NCBI GenBank assembly: GCA_050949725.1
Contig: JBMNGH010000001.1
Span: 62,001 to 126,000, forward strand
Reading direction: 5' to 3'
From: JBMNGH01 sp050949725
GTDB lineage: Bacteria > Bacillota > Thermosediminibacteria > Thermosediminibacterales > Tepidanaerobacteraceae
Length of the DNA: 64,000 nt
The stretch's first letter is position 1. Every line of letters starts with the position of its first letter. The notes under the pieces were generated by a model. That model was not told the DNA's origin, ran no database searches, and saw nothing but the letters and a program-made list of their open reading frames with translations. Positions 8,255-15,712 of this stretch are shown here, one piece after another. The position numbers were made by a program, and so were the translations under genes.

Positions 8255-9160
8255 TTGAACAAAAGTCTTTTAGCAGATGGAGCATTGCTTTTGGTTACCT
8301 TAAATTGGGGCTTAAACTTTGTTTTTACGAAAGATGCTTTAACAGATATCACACCATATATGTATCTTGGTCTTAGGTTTTTATTGGGTGCACTGCTGCT
8401 GATACTAATATTTCACAAGCAGCTCAAAACAATATCCAAGGAAGATATAAAAGGGGGAATTGTCTTAGGGCTGATCGTATTTTTGGGATTTTTGACACAG
8501 ACGGTGGGACTTACCTACACGACACCTTCAAAATCGGGGTTTATTACCAGTAGTTATGTTGTAATGGTACCTTTTGTTGTATTATTTTTAAGCAGGGTTT
8601 TCCCAGGATGGCACCAATTAGTCGGTGCAGTGATAACATTTGTGGGTATTGGAATAATTACCTTAAGTCAAAATATTACGGTTAACCCTGGGGATTTATT
8701 AACCGTTATATGTGCGGTATGCTTCGCTTTGCAGATCGTTTTTACAGAGCGATGCGTTAAAAAAGGTAACCCCATCAATATCGCCATAGTCCAGGTTTTG
8801 GTTATCGGCTTAATAGCATTGGCAGCTGCCATAATTACCGAGCCGATTCCGCAAAGTTATGATCCTGGGGTATGGGGTGCAGTTATTTATGCCGCAGTTG
8901 TATGCACAGCAGGTGCTTTTGCAGTACAAAATACAGCTCAAAAATACACTACTTCCACCCGCGCAGCTGTTATCTTGTGTTTAGAGTCGGTTTTTGCCGG
9001 AATATTTTCCATTCTACTTTGGGGTGAAAAGCTGAGACCGAAGACGCTCTTAGGATTTCTTCTCATATTTTTAGGGGTATTAATAACAGAAATCTTTCCA
9101 CTCATAGCTAAAAGAACAGACGCTAAGGAGTTCAATGCAAGCACAAATTCAAGCCATTAA
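8255..9160 (+). CDS. EamA/DMT-superfamily transporter
   Basis: The product is a ten-segment membrane protein made of two EamA repeats. The first spans about residues 5-135 and begins with ALLLVTLNWGLNFVFTK. The second spans about 148-285 and ends with AVILCLESVFAGIFSILLWGE. Family members export amino acids, drugs or metabolites; the substrate here is unknown. The TTG start at 8255 is preceded by GGGGGAAG. The reading frame is open back to 8201, but that codon lies at the transcription start of the promoter. The gene is monocistronic, ending at the shared terminator with livF. Confidence 0.85.
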   Translation: MNKSLLADGALLLVTLNWGLNFVFTKDALTDITPYMYLGLRFLLGALLLILIFHKQLKTISKEDIKGGIVLGLIVFLGFLTQTVGLTYTTPSKSGFITSSYVVMVPFVVLFLSRVFPGWHQLVGAVITFVGIGIITLSQNITVNPGDLLTVICAVCFALQIVFTERCVKKGNPINIAIVQVLVIGLIALAAAIITEPIPQSYDPGVWGAVIYAAVVCTAGAFAVQNTAQKYTTSTRAAVILCLESVFAGIFSILLWGEKLRPKTLLGFLLIFLGVLITEIFPLIAKRTDAKEFNASTNSSH

Positions 9161-9219
9161 TGCTCTGCAGGATACTTGTCATGTAAATAAATTTGTAAGA
9201 TATTTGTCAGTAAAAAAAT

Positions 9220-9250
9220 AAGAGAGCTCGCATTTACCAGCTCTCTTTTT
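9220..9250. terminator. bidirectional terminator between the DMT gene and livF
   Basis: The stem AAGAGAGCT/AGCTCTCTT (9220-9228, 9239-9247) has A-rich sequence on one side and T5 on the other. The livF stop codon (9251-9249) lies inside the T-run. Confidence 0.85.
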
Positions 9251-9953
9251 ATTCACCCAGGTAGGCCTTTCTTACCTTTTCATTGTTGAGAAGGTTATAT
9301 GTGGTATCCTCTATTACGATTGTTCCAGTTTCTATTACATATCCTTTACTGGCGATTGACAGAGCCATATGGGCGTTTTGTTCGACAAGAAATATGGTAG
9401 TTCCCTCTTGGTTAATAGTAGTAATGATATTGAATATGTTTTCAACGATTTTCGGAGCCAGACCCATAGAAGGTTCGTCAAGGAGTAATAATTTAGGGCG
9501 AGCCATTAGAGCCCTGCCTATAGCGAGCATTTGCTGCTCGCCACCCGAAAGCGTTCCTGCTACCTGTTTTAATCTGTCTTTAAGGAGCGGAAAAAGTTCA
9601 AAGACCCTTTCCATGTCTTGCGTGATCTCCTGTTTGTTCTTGTTCAAGTAAGCCCCAAGCCTTAAATTTTCCTGTACAGTCATTTTAGGGAAAACCCTGC
9701 GTCCTTCTGGAACCATAGCTATTCCAGCTTCGACTATGTCCGCAGTGGGCTTGTTAGTAATATCTTTACCTTGAAAACTAATTTTTCCTGACGTTGTATT
9801 TACCAAGCCACATATGACTTTTAAAGTGGACGTCTTTCCTGCCCCATTTGCCCCTATTACTGTGACTATTTCACCGGGTTTGATTGAAAGGGAAATGCCT
9901 TTTAAGGCCATTATATTGCCATAATGTGCTACAACATTGTCGAGAATCAGCAT
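9249..9953 (-). CDS. livF: branched-chain amino acid ABC transporter ATPase LivF
   Basis: This is the second ATP-binding subunit of the Liv importer. It has Walker A GANGAGKT, the signature LSGGEQQ, Walker B LLLLDEPSMG and the LivF-typical LVEQNA switch histidine region. The ATG at 9953 follows AAGGGGG and gives 234 residues, the usual LivF length; the longer in-frame start at 9977 would overlap livG. The start lies one base after the livG stop. It is the last gene of the minus-strand operon livK-H-M-G-F. Confidence 0.93.
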   Translation of the reverse strand: MLILDNVVAHYGNIMALKGISLSIKPGEIVTVIGANGAGKTSTLKVICGLVNTTSGKISFQGKDITNKPTADIVEAGIAMVPEGRRVFPKMTVQENLRLGAYLNKNKQEITQDMERVFELFPLLKDRLKQVAGTLSGGEQQMLAIGRALMARPKLLLLDEPSMGLAPKIVENIFNIITTINQEGTTIFLVEQNAHMALSIASKGYVIETGTIVIEDTTYNLLNNEKVRKAYLGE

Positions 9954-9954
9954 T

Positions 9955-10731
9955 CTATCTATCCCCCTTGGTGGCATTGTCCCCTAGGTATGCTTTAATG
10001 ACCAACTCATTTGAGCGAACTTCTTCCGGGGTACCATCCGCTATTTTTTTTCCGTAGTCCAGCACCATGATGCGCTCAGATATTCCCATGACCAATTTCA
10101 TATCATGTTCTATTAGTAGAACCGTTTTGCCCATATCATTCAGCTTATCGATGAGATTAATTAGTTGATTTGTCTCTTGGGGGTTCATACCTGCAGCCGG
10201 TTCATCAAGTAGTATCAATTCTGGATCTGTCGCCAAAGCCCTAGCCATTTCCAGGCGGCGTTGAGCACCGTAAGGCAGGTTTTTAGCTTTTTCGTCACAG
10301 ACCTTGTCTAGTCCTACGAAATTTAACAGTTCCATTGCCCTGTCTCTGACCTTTTTTTCTTCTTTTTTTACGGCATCAGACCAGAGAATGGCCCCAAACA
10401 CACCTGTTCTCGTACGGCAGTGCTGCCCGATTATAACATTATCGAGGACGCTCATCTCGCTGAATAGCCTAATATTTTGAAAAGTGCGGGCTATGCCCAT
10501 TTTAGTAATCTCATAAGGCTTTTTATTTTTTATTTTGTTTTCCTTAAAAAGTATTTCACCTCTGGTTGGAGGATAAACCCCTGTCAAAAGGTTAAAGAGG
10601 GTTGTTTTACCCGCACCGTTAGGGCCGATCAAACTCAGGATTTCCCCAGCCTTTATGTTGAAGTCAACCTGGTCAAGTGCTGAAAGGCCGCCGAACTCCA
10701 TTGACAAACCTTTTCCTTCTAGTAGAGTCAT
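9955..10731 (-). CDS. livG: branched-chain amino acid ABC transporter ATPase LivG
   Basis: This is the first ATP-binding subunit of the Liv importer. It has Walker A GPNGAGKT, a LivG-style signature LPYGAQRRLEMARAL, Walker B LILLDEPAAGMN and the LLIEHDM switch segment. At 258 residues it has the family length. Its ATG overlaps the livM stop by four bases (ATGA), which indicates translational coupling. It pairs with LivF to energise the LivH/LivM channel. Confidence 0.94.
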   Translation of the reverse strand: MTLLEGKGLSMEFGGLSALDQVDFNIKAGEILSLIGPNGAGKTTLFNLLTGVYPPTRGEILFKENKIKNKKPYEITKMGIARTFQNIRLFSEMSVLDNVIIGQHCRTRTGVFGAILWSDAVKKEEKKVRDRAMELLNFVGLDKVCDEKAKNLPYGAQRRLEMARALATDPELILLDEPAAGMNPQETNQLINLIDKLNDMGKTVLLIEHDMKLVMGISERIMVLDYGKKIADGTPEEVRSNELVIKAYLGDNATKGDR

Positions 10732-11615
10732 TCTTCCTGCCCCCCCTTCTGTGCCTTATTGCCAGGTTTTAGCCTAAAAATATTTAAGGCTGGCATGATT
10801 TCCTGACCTAGAATACCCTGAGGACGGACTATCATAACTATTACGAGAAGGAGCCCATAAAGCACCATTCTGTATTGAGATATTACCGGTGATACAGACC
10901 TTAAAAACTCAGGTAAAACCGTTATTATAAAGGCACCTAAAATTGCCCCGTAAGTATTTCCCATACCACCCAAAACAACCATGCATAGGATTTCTATTGA
11001 TTTCATAAAACCAAAATTAGTCGGGTTTATATAACGGAACAAGAAAGCAAAAAGGCAACCAGCTATTCCGGCATAAAAGGCACCAATTGTGAATGACAAA
11101 ATCTTGAACTTTGTTGTATTAATACCCATCGCTTCTGCTGCAAGCTCGTCTTCGCGGATTGCAATAAAGGATTTGCCTATACGTGATCTCATTATCCTGT
11201 TTAATGAAAAGATAACCAGGATTAATATGACGATAACGGTATATATGTTGGTTACTTTAGGAATTCCCCTAAGCCCCATAGGTCCCCCGGTAATCTTTAG
11301 ATTAAGGAAAATATTTTTCATTATCTCGCCGAAACCCAGTGTTGCAATTGCGAGGTAGTCCCCTTTGAGCCTCAGTGTGGGTATACCGATTATTAATCCA
11401 AAAATCGCTGCAACGCATGCGCCGAGCAAAAGAGAAACCAAAAAAGGTAAATTCAGGTTAAGCACGAGAAGTGTTGAAGTATATGCTCCTATTCCCATAA
11501 ATGTAGCATGGCCAAGTGAAAGCTGGCCCGTATATCCTGAGACCAGATTTAAACCGATCGCCAATATCGAGTTTATCCCAATAACCGTCAATATCTGAAG
11601 ATAGTATGTGTTCAA
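10728..11615 (-). CDS. livM: branched-chain amino acid ABC transporter permease LivM
   Basis: The product is a 295-residue permease with about nine hydrophobic segments. It has the LivM signature GYTGQLSLGHATFMGIGAYT near the N-terminus and the ATPase-contact EAA-type loop AIREDELAAEAMGIN. A TTG start follows AGGTGA by six bases; no nearby ATG fits. It lies 10 bp after livH and overlaps livG by four bases. Confidence 0.93.
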   Translation of the reverse strand: MNTYYLQILTVIGINSILAIGLNLVSGYTGQLSLGHATFMGIGAYTSTLLVLNLNLPFLVSLLLGACVAAIFGLIIGIPTLRLKGDYLAIATLGFGEIMKNIFLNLKITGGPMGLRGIPKVTNIYTVIVILILVIFSLNRIMRSRIGKSFIAIREDELAAEAMGINTTKFKILSFTIGAFYAGIAGCLFAFLFRYINPTNFGFMKSIEILCMVVLGGMGNTYGAILGAFIITVLPEFLRSVSPVISQYRMVLYGLLLVIVMIVRPQGILGQEIMPALNIFRLKPGNKAQKGGQEE

Positions 11616-11625
11616 GTCTGTTCAC

Positions 11626-12498
11626 CTACACTTTCTCCTGGGCCTTTTGGCCCAGGAGGCCGGTCGGTTTTAATAAAAGTATAAGTATCAAAACCGCAAA
11701 GGCTATTGCATCTTTGTATTGAGACATGTATACAGCTCCGAGCATTTCAACCAAACCGAGTATCAATCCACCGAGCATTGCACCGGGGATAATGCCTATT
11801 CCTCCGAGCACTGCAGCTACAAAGCCCTTTAACCCAGGGAAAAACCCCATCATCGGATCAACAGAGTTGAAGTACACCCCGACAAGCACACCGGCAGCTC
11901 CGCCTAAAGCAGAACCAATTGCAAAAGTGAAGGATATTACCTTATCAATTTTTATTCCCATAAGTTGAGCGGTCTCTTTATCTTGAGCTGTTGCCCTCAT
12001 TGCCATACCTATTTTGGTTTTCTGTATCAAAAAATGAAGCCCTATCATGAGTGCTATGGATGTAACAAGAATTAAAAGCTGAAGCGAAGATAACCTGAAT
12101 GCAGTCCCCACTTCAATTGTAGAGATGTCTATGTTAGCAGGAAAAGCCCTGGCTTGGGGTCCTGCCAGCATAAGAGTCAAGTTTTGCAAAAATATTGATA
12201 CACCGATTGCACTTATAAGTGGAGCAATCCTGTTGGCTTTTCTCAATGGTTTATAAGCGGCTCTTTCTATAATAACACCTAGTAGGCAAGAACCGATCAT
12301 GCTCCCGATCAGAGCAACAGCGAACGGCAACTTGTATACTGTGACGAATATTAATCCCAAAAAAGCACCTGTCATGTATATTTCACTATGCGCAAAATTT
12401 ATAAGCCCTAGGATACCATAAACCATGGTATATCCTAGCGCAATAAGTGAATACGTGCTACCAAGTGTCATGCCGTTAATTATTTGTTCTAAAAACAT
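11626..12498 (-). CDS. livH: branched-chain amino acid ABC transporter permease LivH
   Basis: The product is a 290-residue permease with the LivH pattern: INGMTLGSTYSLIALGYTMVYGILGLINFAH-type N-terminus and the cytoplasmic loop AMRATAQDKETAQLMGI. The second of two ATG codons (12498) is preferred because AGGA lies nine bases upstream of it and directly abuts the first (12507). A perfect hairpin separates this gene from livK. Confidence 0.93.
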   Translation of the reverse strand: MFLEQIINGMTLGSTYSLIALGYTMVYGILGLINFAHSEIYMTGAFLGLIFVTVYKLPFAVALIGSMIGSCLLGVIIERAAYKPLRKANRIAPLISAIGVSIFLQNLTLMLAGPQARAFPANIDISTIEVGTAFRLSSLQLLILVTSIALMIGLHFLIQKTKIGMAMRATAQDKETAQLMGIKIDKVISFTFAIGSALGGAAGVLVGVYFNSVDPMMGFFPGLKGFVAAVLGGIGIIPGAMLGGLILGLVEMLGAVYMSQYKDAIAFAVLILILLLKPTGLLGQKAQEKV

Positions 12499-12523
12499 CG
12501 TGCCCATTCCTTTCTAAAGGGAA

Positions 12524-12550
12524 AGTCAATGGACGGTTAGTCCATTGACT
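12524..12550 (-). other. intercistronic hairpin between livK and livH
   Basis: A perfect 11-bp stem, AGTCAATGGAC/GTCCATTGACT, closes a five-base loop. Only three T follow on the minus strand. Such hairpins after a binding-protein gene usually stabilise its mRNA or partly terminate transcription, so that more LivK than permease is made. That role is inferred. Confidence 0.6.
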
Positions 12551-12565
12551 GCAGTCATTAAACGA

Positions 12566-13735
12566 TTACCTTATTTTTGTAAATTTACCACCATCTACCT
12601 TCAGTATGATTATATCCTTAAGGGCATCGCCGATTTCTGTGAAGGAGGTGGTTCCCGTGATACCCGGAAAGTCTTTGGTTTTCAACATTTCCTCCTGAAG
12701 AGCTTCTCCACCCTGACCGCCAGTATTCTTCAATGCGTTAAGTAAGATTTTGGCTGCATCGTAAGCCTGTGCAGCAAACATGTCAGGCTCTTCATTAAAT
12801 TTTTCCTTATAAGCACTTACGAAATTCTGTACATTTTCGGATGGGTCATCACCAAAAAATCCTGCGGTAAAGATTGCGCCTTCTACTGATGAACCGCCCA
12901 ACTCCAACAATTTGGGAGAATAGAAACCATCTGCCCCTAGAAGTTGAACGTCCAGACCCTGATCCTTTGCCTGCTGTGCAATTTTTGATGCCTCAGTATA
13001 GTAGCCAGCGATGTAAAGGGCATCCGGATTATATCCCTTAATCTTCGTTAGCTGTGTTCTAAAATCACTTTCATCCTGGTTGTAAGTTTCTATGTCGACT
13101 ACTTCGGCAAGTTCTTTTGCCTTTGCTTCAAATGCATCTTTTAGTGAGAGACCATAGTCGTTGTTGTGGAACATAATAGCAAATTTTCCTAGCCCCAGTT
13201 CAGATACCGCATATTCTGCAAGCTGTATTGCCTGAACCTCGTCGGATAGGCAGTTTCTGAAAATATAATCACCTATTTCCGGCACTCCTGTAGCGGTTGA
13301 AGATGGTGAAAGCATTACAATTTTAGCATCATTTGCAATCGGCCCACCTGTCATTGTCTCTGAACTGAGCACCCCGCCGATTATAGCTGTTACCTTGTCT
13401 TGCTCGATCAATTTCGTTACGGCGTTTGCGGCTTCTGCCTGATCTCCTCGTGTATCTTCGGCTAAAAATTGTATCTGTTTGCCATCTATTCCGCCCGCAT
13501 TGTTAAATTCATCGATTGCAACTTCCACACCGTTTTTTGTACTAATCCCATAAGTAGCGGTATTTCCGCTTAAAGGTCCTACGTTTCCGATCTTGATTAC
13601 TTCTCCGCTCGTATCCTGAGAAGAATCATCTGAACCGGCAGATTCGGTTTCACCCTGCTGGCCGCAGCCTGCTACTGCAAAAACAAATAAAACTGCAACT
13701 AACATTATAGCTAATGTTTTAGAAAACTTAAACAT
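12566..13735 (-). CDS. livK: branched-chain amino acid ABC transporter substrate-binding lipoprotein
   Basis: This is the extracellular receptor of the importer. The 389-residue protein starts with a lipoprotein signal ending in AVAGC (lipid Cys at residue 23) and a Ser/Asp/Glu-rich linker. The rest is a periplasmic-binding fold of the Leu/Ile/Val type, with KIGNVGPLSGNTATYG opening it and AIIGGVLSSETM at the hinge. The ATG at 13735 has GGGAGG; the open frame extends further upstream but without a ribosome binding site. Ligand preference within the branched-chain group cannot be read. It is the first gene of the riboswitch-controlled operon. Confidence 0.92.
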   Translation of the reverse strand: MFKFSKTLAIMLVAVLFVFAVAGCGQQGETESAGSDDSSQDTSGEVIKIGNVGPLSGNTATYGISTKNGVEVAIDEFNNAGGIDGKQIQFLAEDTRGDQAEAANAVTKLIEQDKVTAIIGGVLSSETMTGGPIANDAKIVMLSPSSTATGVPEIGDYIFRNCLSDEVQAIQLAEYAVSELGLGKFAIMFHNNDYGLSLKDAFEAKAKELAEVVDIETYNQDESDFRTQLTKIKGYNPDALYIAGYYTEASKIAQQAKDQGLDVQLLGADGFYSPKLLELGGSSVEGAIFTAGFFGDDPSENVQNFVSAYKEKFNEEPDMFAAQAYDAAKILLNALKNTGGQGGEALQEEMLKTKDFPGITGTTSFTEIGDALKDIIILKVDGGKFTKIR

Positions 13736-13842
13736 GAAAATCCTCCCTTTGAAAAATGTTTTTTGTCCGACAGGAACGTTTTTCATTTTTTCTAAAATAT
13801 ATAATAATAGGCAGATTCCTTTAATCACCCCCTGATATAAAA

Positions 13843-13878
13843 GCAGGTCTGACTCTTAAAAAAAAGAGTGAGACCTGC
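13843..13878 (-). terminator. leader terminator (expression platform) of the liv riboswitch
   Basis: Arms at 13878-13864 and 13857-13843 (minus strand) pair over 15 bp with one mismatch around a T-rich loop, then TTTTA follows. The hairpin lies over 100 bp upstream of livK and downstream of the ykkC-like aptamer, where an attenuator would be expected. Confidence 0.75.
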
Positions 13879-13879
13879 C

Positions 13880-13990
13880 GCTAGAGTGTTTTGTACTCAC
13901 GGTGTACTAGTAAAAACTAGCTGTACCACTCGGACCAGACGCTAATGTTACACACAGCCGGAACCCTAGGTACACTCCCACTGTGAAAGA
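13880..13990 (-). promoter_or_regulatory. ykkC-family riboswitch aptamer, candidate ppGpp (subtype 2a) class
   Basis: The minus strand carries both signature segments of the ykkC RNA: CCTAGGGTTCCGG (13970-13958) and CTGGTCCGAGTGG (13938-13926). GTACC/GGTAC pairs close the internal helix (13973-13969 with 13927-13923). GAGTGT/ACACTC form an outer helix (13977-13972 with 13889-13884). A small CTAGT/ACTAG hairpin (13920-13907) lies between. ykkC RNAs split by ligand into guanidine-I, ppGpp, PRPP and nucleoside-diphosphate classes. A branched-chain amino acid transporter downstream fits the ppGpp class; guanidine-I is the alternative. I recognise the family from memory of the consensus and cannot settle the subtype. 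Confidence 0.78.
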
Positions 13991-14011
13991 CTTAATTTTA
14001 AATTACATAAT

Positions 14012-14040
14012 ATTATAATCGAATTTGCCTGAAATGTCAC
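14012..14040 (-). promoter_or_regulatory. sigma-A promoter of the liv operon
   Basis: On the minus strand GTGACA (14040-14035) and TATAAT (14017-14012) are 17 bp apart. Transcription would start near 14005, just before the riboswitch aptamer. This supports reading the aptamer on the minus strand. From 14041 to 14347 I see no gene; the AT-rich stretch presumably holds the promoter of moeA. Confidence 0.75.
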
Positions 14041-14347
14041 TACCGAAAACGCGATTTTTAAAAAAAACGGTTAATTTTTAATCAGGTTCATAGCATAATA
14101 TAATTGGGCTTCTTTACCATATTGTTAAGTAAGTTACTATTATATTAATAATAAGTTCATTTTATGATATAATTAAATCCTAAATCACGTTTCATGTAAA
14201 GAGGTGGTTATTACTGATTTAAACTTTGTTTATGGTAATATACCTCAACTTTGATTTTTATCACATGGACGATTTACTGTAAAAGAATTTAGCCGGTAAC
14301 ATGACTATGGTATATAAATTACATAATATAATTCGGAGGAGACACAA

Positions 14348-15580
14348 TTGGCCCTTTTTAATGTTTTGGACGTAGAACAGGCAAAACTGATTCTTAAACG
14401 ACATTTGACAGACTATGAAAGAGAATCCGAGTTTGTAGACCTATTAGCAGCTTACAACAGGGTGTTAGCTGAGGATATAGTATCAGCAGAAGACGTGCCG
14501 GGCTTTTCAAGGTCTACGGTGGACGGTTTTGCAGTTAAGGCTTCGGACACTTTTGGAGCATCAGAAACACTGCCAGCTATTTTAACATTGGCGGGAGAAG
14601 TAAAAATGGGTAAAAGAACAGAGGTTGTAGTTGAACACGGCAAGGCCGTTAAAATACCTACTGGCGGTATGCTGCCGAAGGGTTCTGACAGCGTCGCTAT
14701 GCTTGAATACACACAATTATTGGGCGATAACACCTTATGCATTGAAAGACCGGTTGCACCTAAGGATAATGTGGTTTCTAAGGGAGATGATATAAAAAAA
14801 GGCAGTATTTTATTAAAAAGGGGGCATACCATTAGACCTCAAGACTTAGGGGCAATTGCAGGGATAGGCAGGAGCAGTGTAAGGGTTGTGAAGCCTCCCG
14901 TAGTTTCGGTCATATCCACGGGTGACGAGATAAAAGACCCTGCTGAAGAAATTTCGCCGGGGGAGATTAGGGATACTAACACTTATGCTCTTTGCGGTCT
15001 TGTTCACAAATGGGGTGCGGACGCAAAACCGATTGGAATAATAAAAGATGATTTTACTGAACTTCAGGCTGCGGTCAAGACGGCACTTAACACAAGTGAT
15101 ATTGTGTTGCTGTCAGGAGGGAGCTCTGTAGGAACAAAAGACCACACGCTGAGTGTGATTGAAAGTTTGGGCAAACCTGGTGTTCTCGCACACGGGCTCG
15201 CGGTCAAGCCGGGAAAGCCTACTGTAATCGGAGTAGTTGATTCGAAACCCGTAATAGGGCTTCCGGGCCATCCAGTATCCGCAATGATTATATTTGAGCT
15301 TTTAGTAAGGCCGCTTATATCATTGTTTTTAGGTAGACCGGAAGATTTCGGTGGGACTAAAATATTAGCCAGAATTTCTCGAAATATATCGTCTGCTGCA
15401 GGCAGGCAGGACTTTATTCGTGTGAAGCTCGAAAAAAGAAATGAAGAGCTTTGGGCCATACCGGTCTTAGGTAAGTCAGGCCTTTTATCTACAATGGTGG
15501 ACTCGGACGGGTTGGCTCATATTCCCTCCGAAAGGCAGGGTTTTGCCAAAGGTGATAAAGTAGTAGTTGAACTATTTTAA
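14348..15580 (+). CDS. moeA: molybdopterin molybdenumtransferase MoeA
   Basis: MoeA inserts molybdate or tungstate into adenylated molybdopterin, releasing AMP. The 410-residue protein has the expected order: N-terminal domain with PGFSRSTVDGFAV, the MoCF-like binding domain with SVISTGDEI and LLSGGSSVGTKDHT, then VKPGKPTVIG and GLPGHPVSA. A C-terminal beta-barrel domain covers about 335-410. The TTG start follows CGGAGGAG. It is the first of two MoeA paralogs in the operon. Such pairs often divide molybdenum and tungsten insertion, as known for MoeA1/MoeA2 in archaea; that split here is inference. Confidence 0.93.
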   Translation: MALFNVLDVEQAKLILKRHLTDYERESEFVDLLAAYNRVLAEDIVSAEDVPGFSRSTVDGFAVKASDTFGASETLPAILTLAGEVKMGKRTEVVVEHGKAVKIPTGGMLPKGSDSVAMLEYTQLLGDNTLCIERPVAPKDNVVSKGDDIKKGSILLKRGHTIRPQDLGAIAGIGRSSVRVVKPPVVSVISTGDEIKDPAEEISPGEIRDTNTYALCGLVHKWGADAKPIGIIKDDFTELQAAVKTALNTSDIVLLSGGSSVGTKDHTLSVIESLGKPGVLAHGLAVKPGKPTVIGVVDSKPVIGLPGHPVSAMIIFELLVRPLISLFLGRPEDFGGTKILARISRNISSAAGRQDFIRVKLEKRNEELWAIPVLGKSGLLSTMVDSDGLAHIPSERQGFAKGDKVVVELF

Positions 15581-15596
15581 CACAGTGCTAACCAGC

Positions 15597-15681
15597 CCTG
15601 TGACTCCCGCATTTGTAAAAGGGGGGTGTCAAGGGACGGCCAAGTTCAGTGTTTCAGTAGGGGTTGAATCCCCAACTGAAA
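15597..15681 (+). promoter_or_regulatory. structured intergenic RNA between the two moeA genes
   Basis: The 132-bp gap holds two potential stems. One is GTGACTCCC with GGGGGGTGTC (15600-15630), imperfect. The other is strong: TTTCAGT-A-GGGG/CCCC-A-ACTGAAA at 15652-15681 with an A-A bulge and six-base loop. No T-run follows, so it is not a simple terminator. A Moco/Tuco-type riboswitch is conceivable by context, but I cannot match the consensus. Confidence 0.4.
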
Positions 15682-15712
15682 TGAAGTTTCATTTAAAGAA
15701 AGAGGTTATACA

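Noticed and set aside
15652..15681. tRNA T-arm-like GGGGTTGAATCCCC
   Set aside because: No acceptor, D or anticodon arms lie at proper distance; the hairpin is better read as a local structure.
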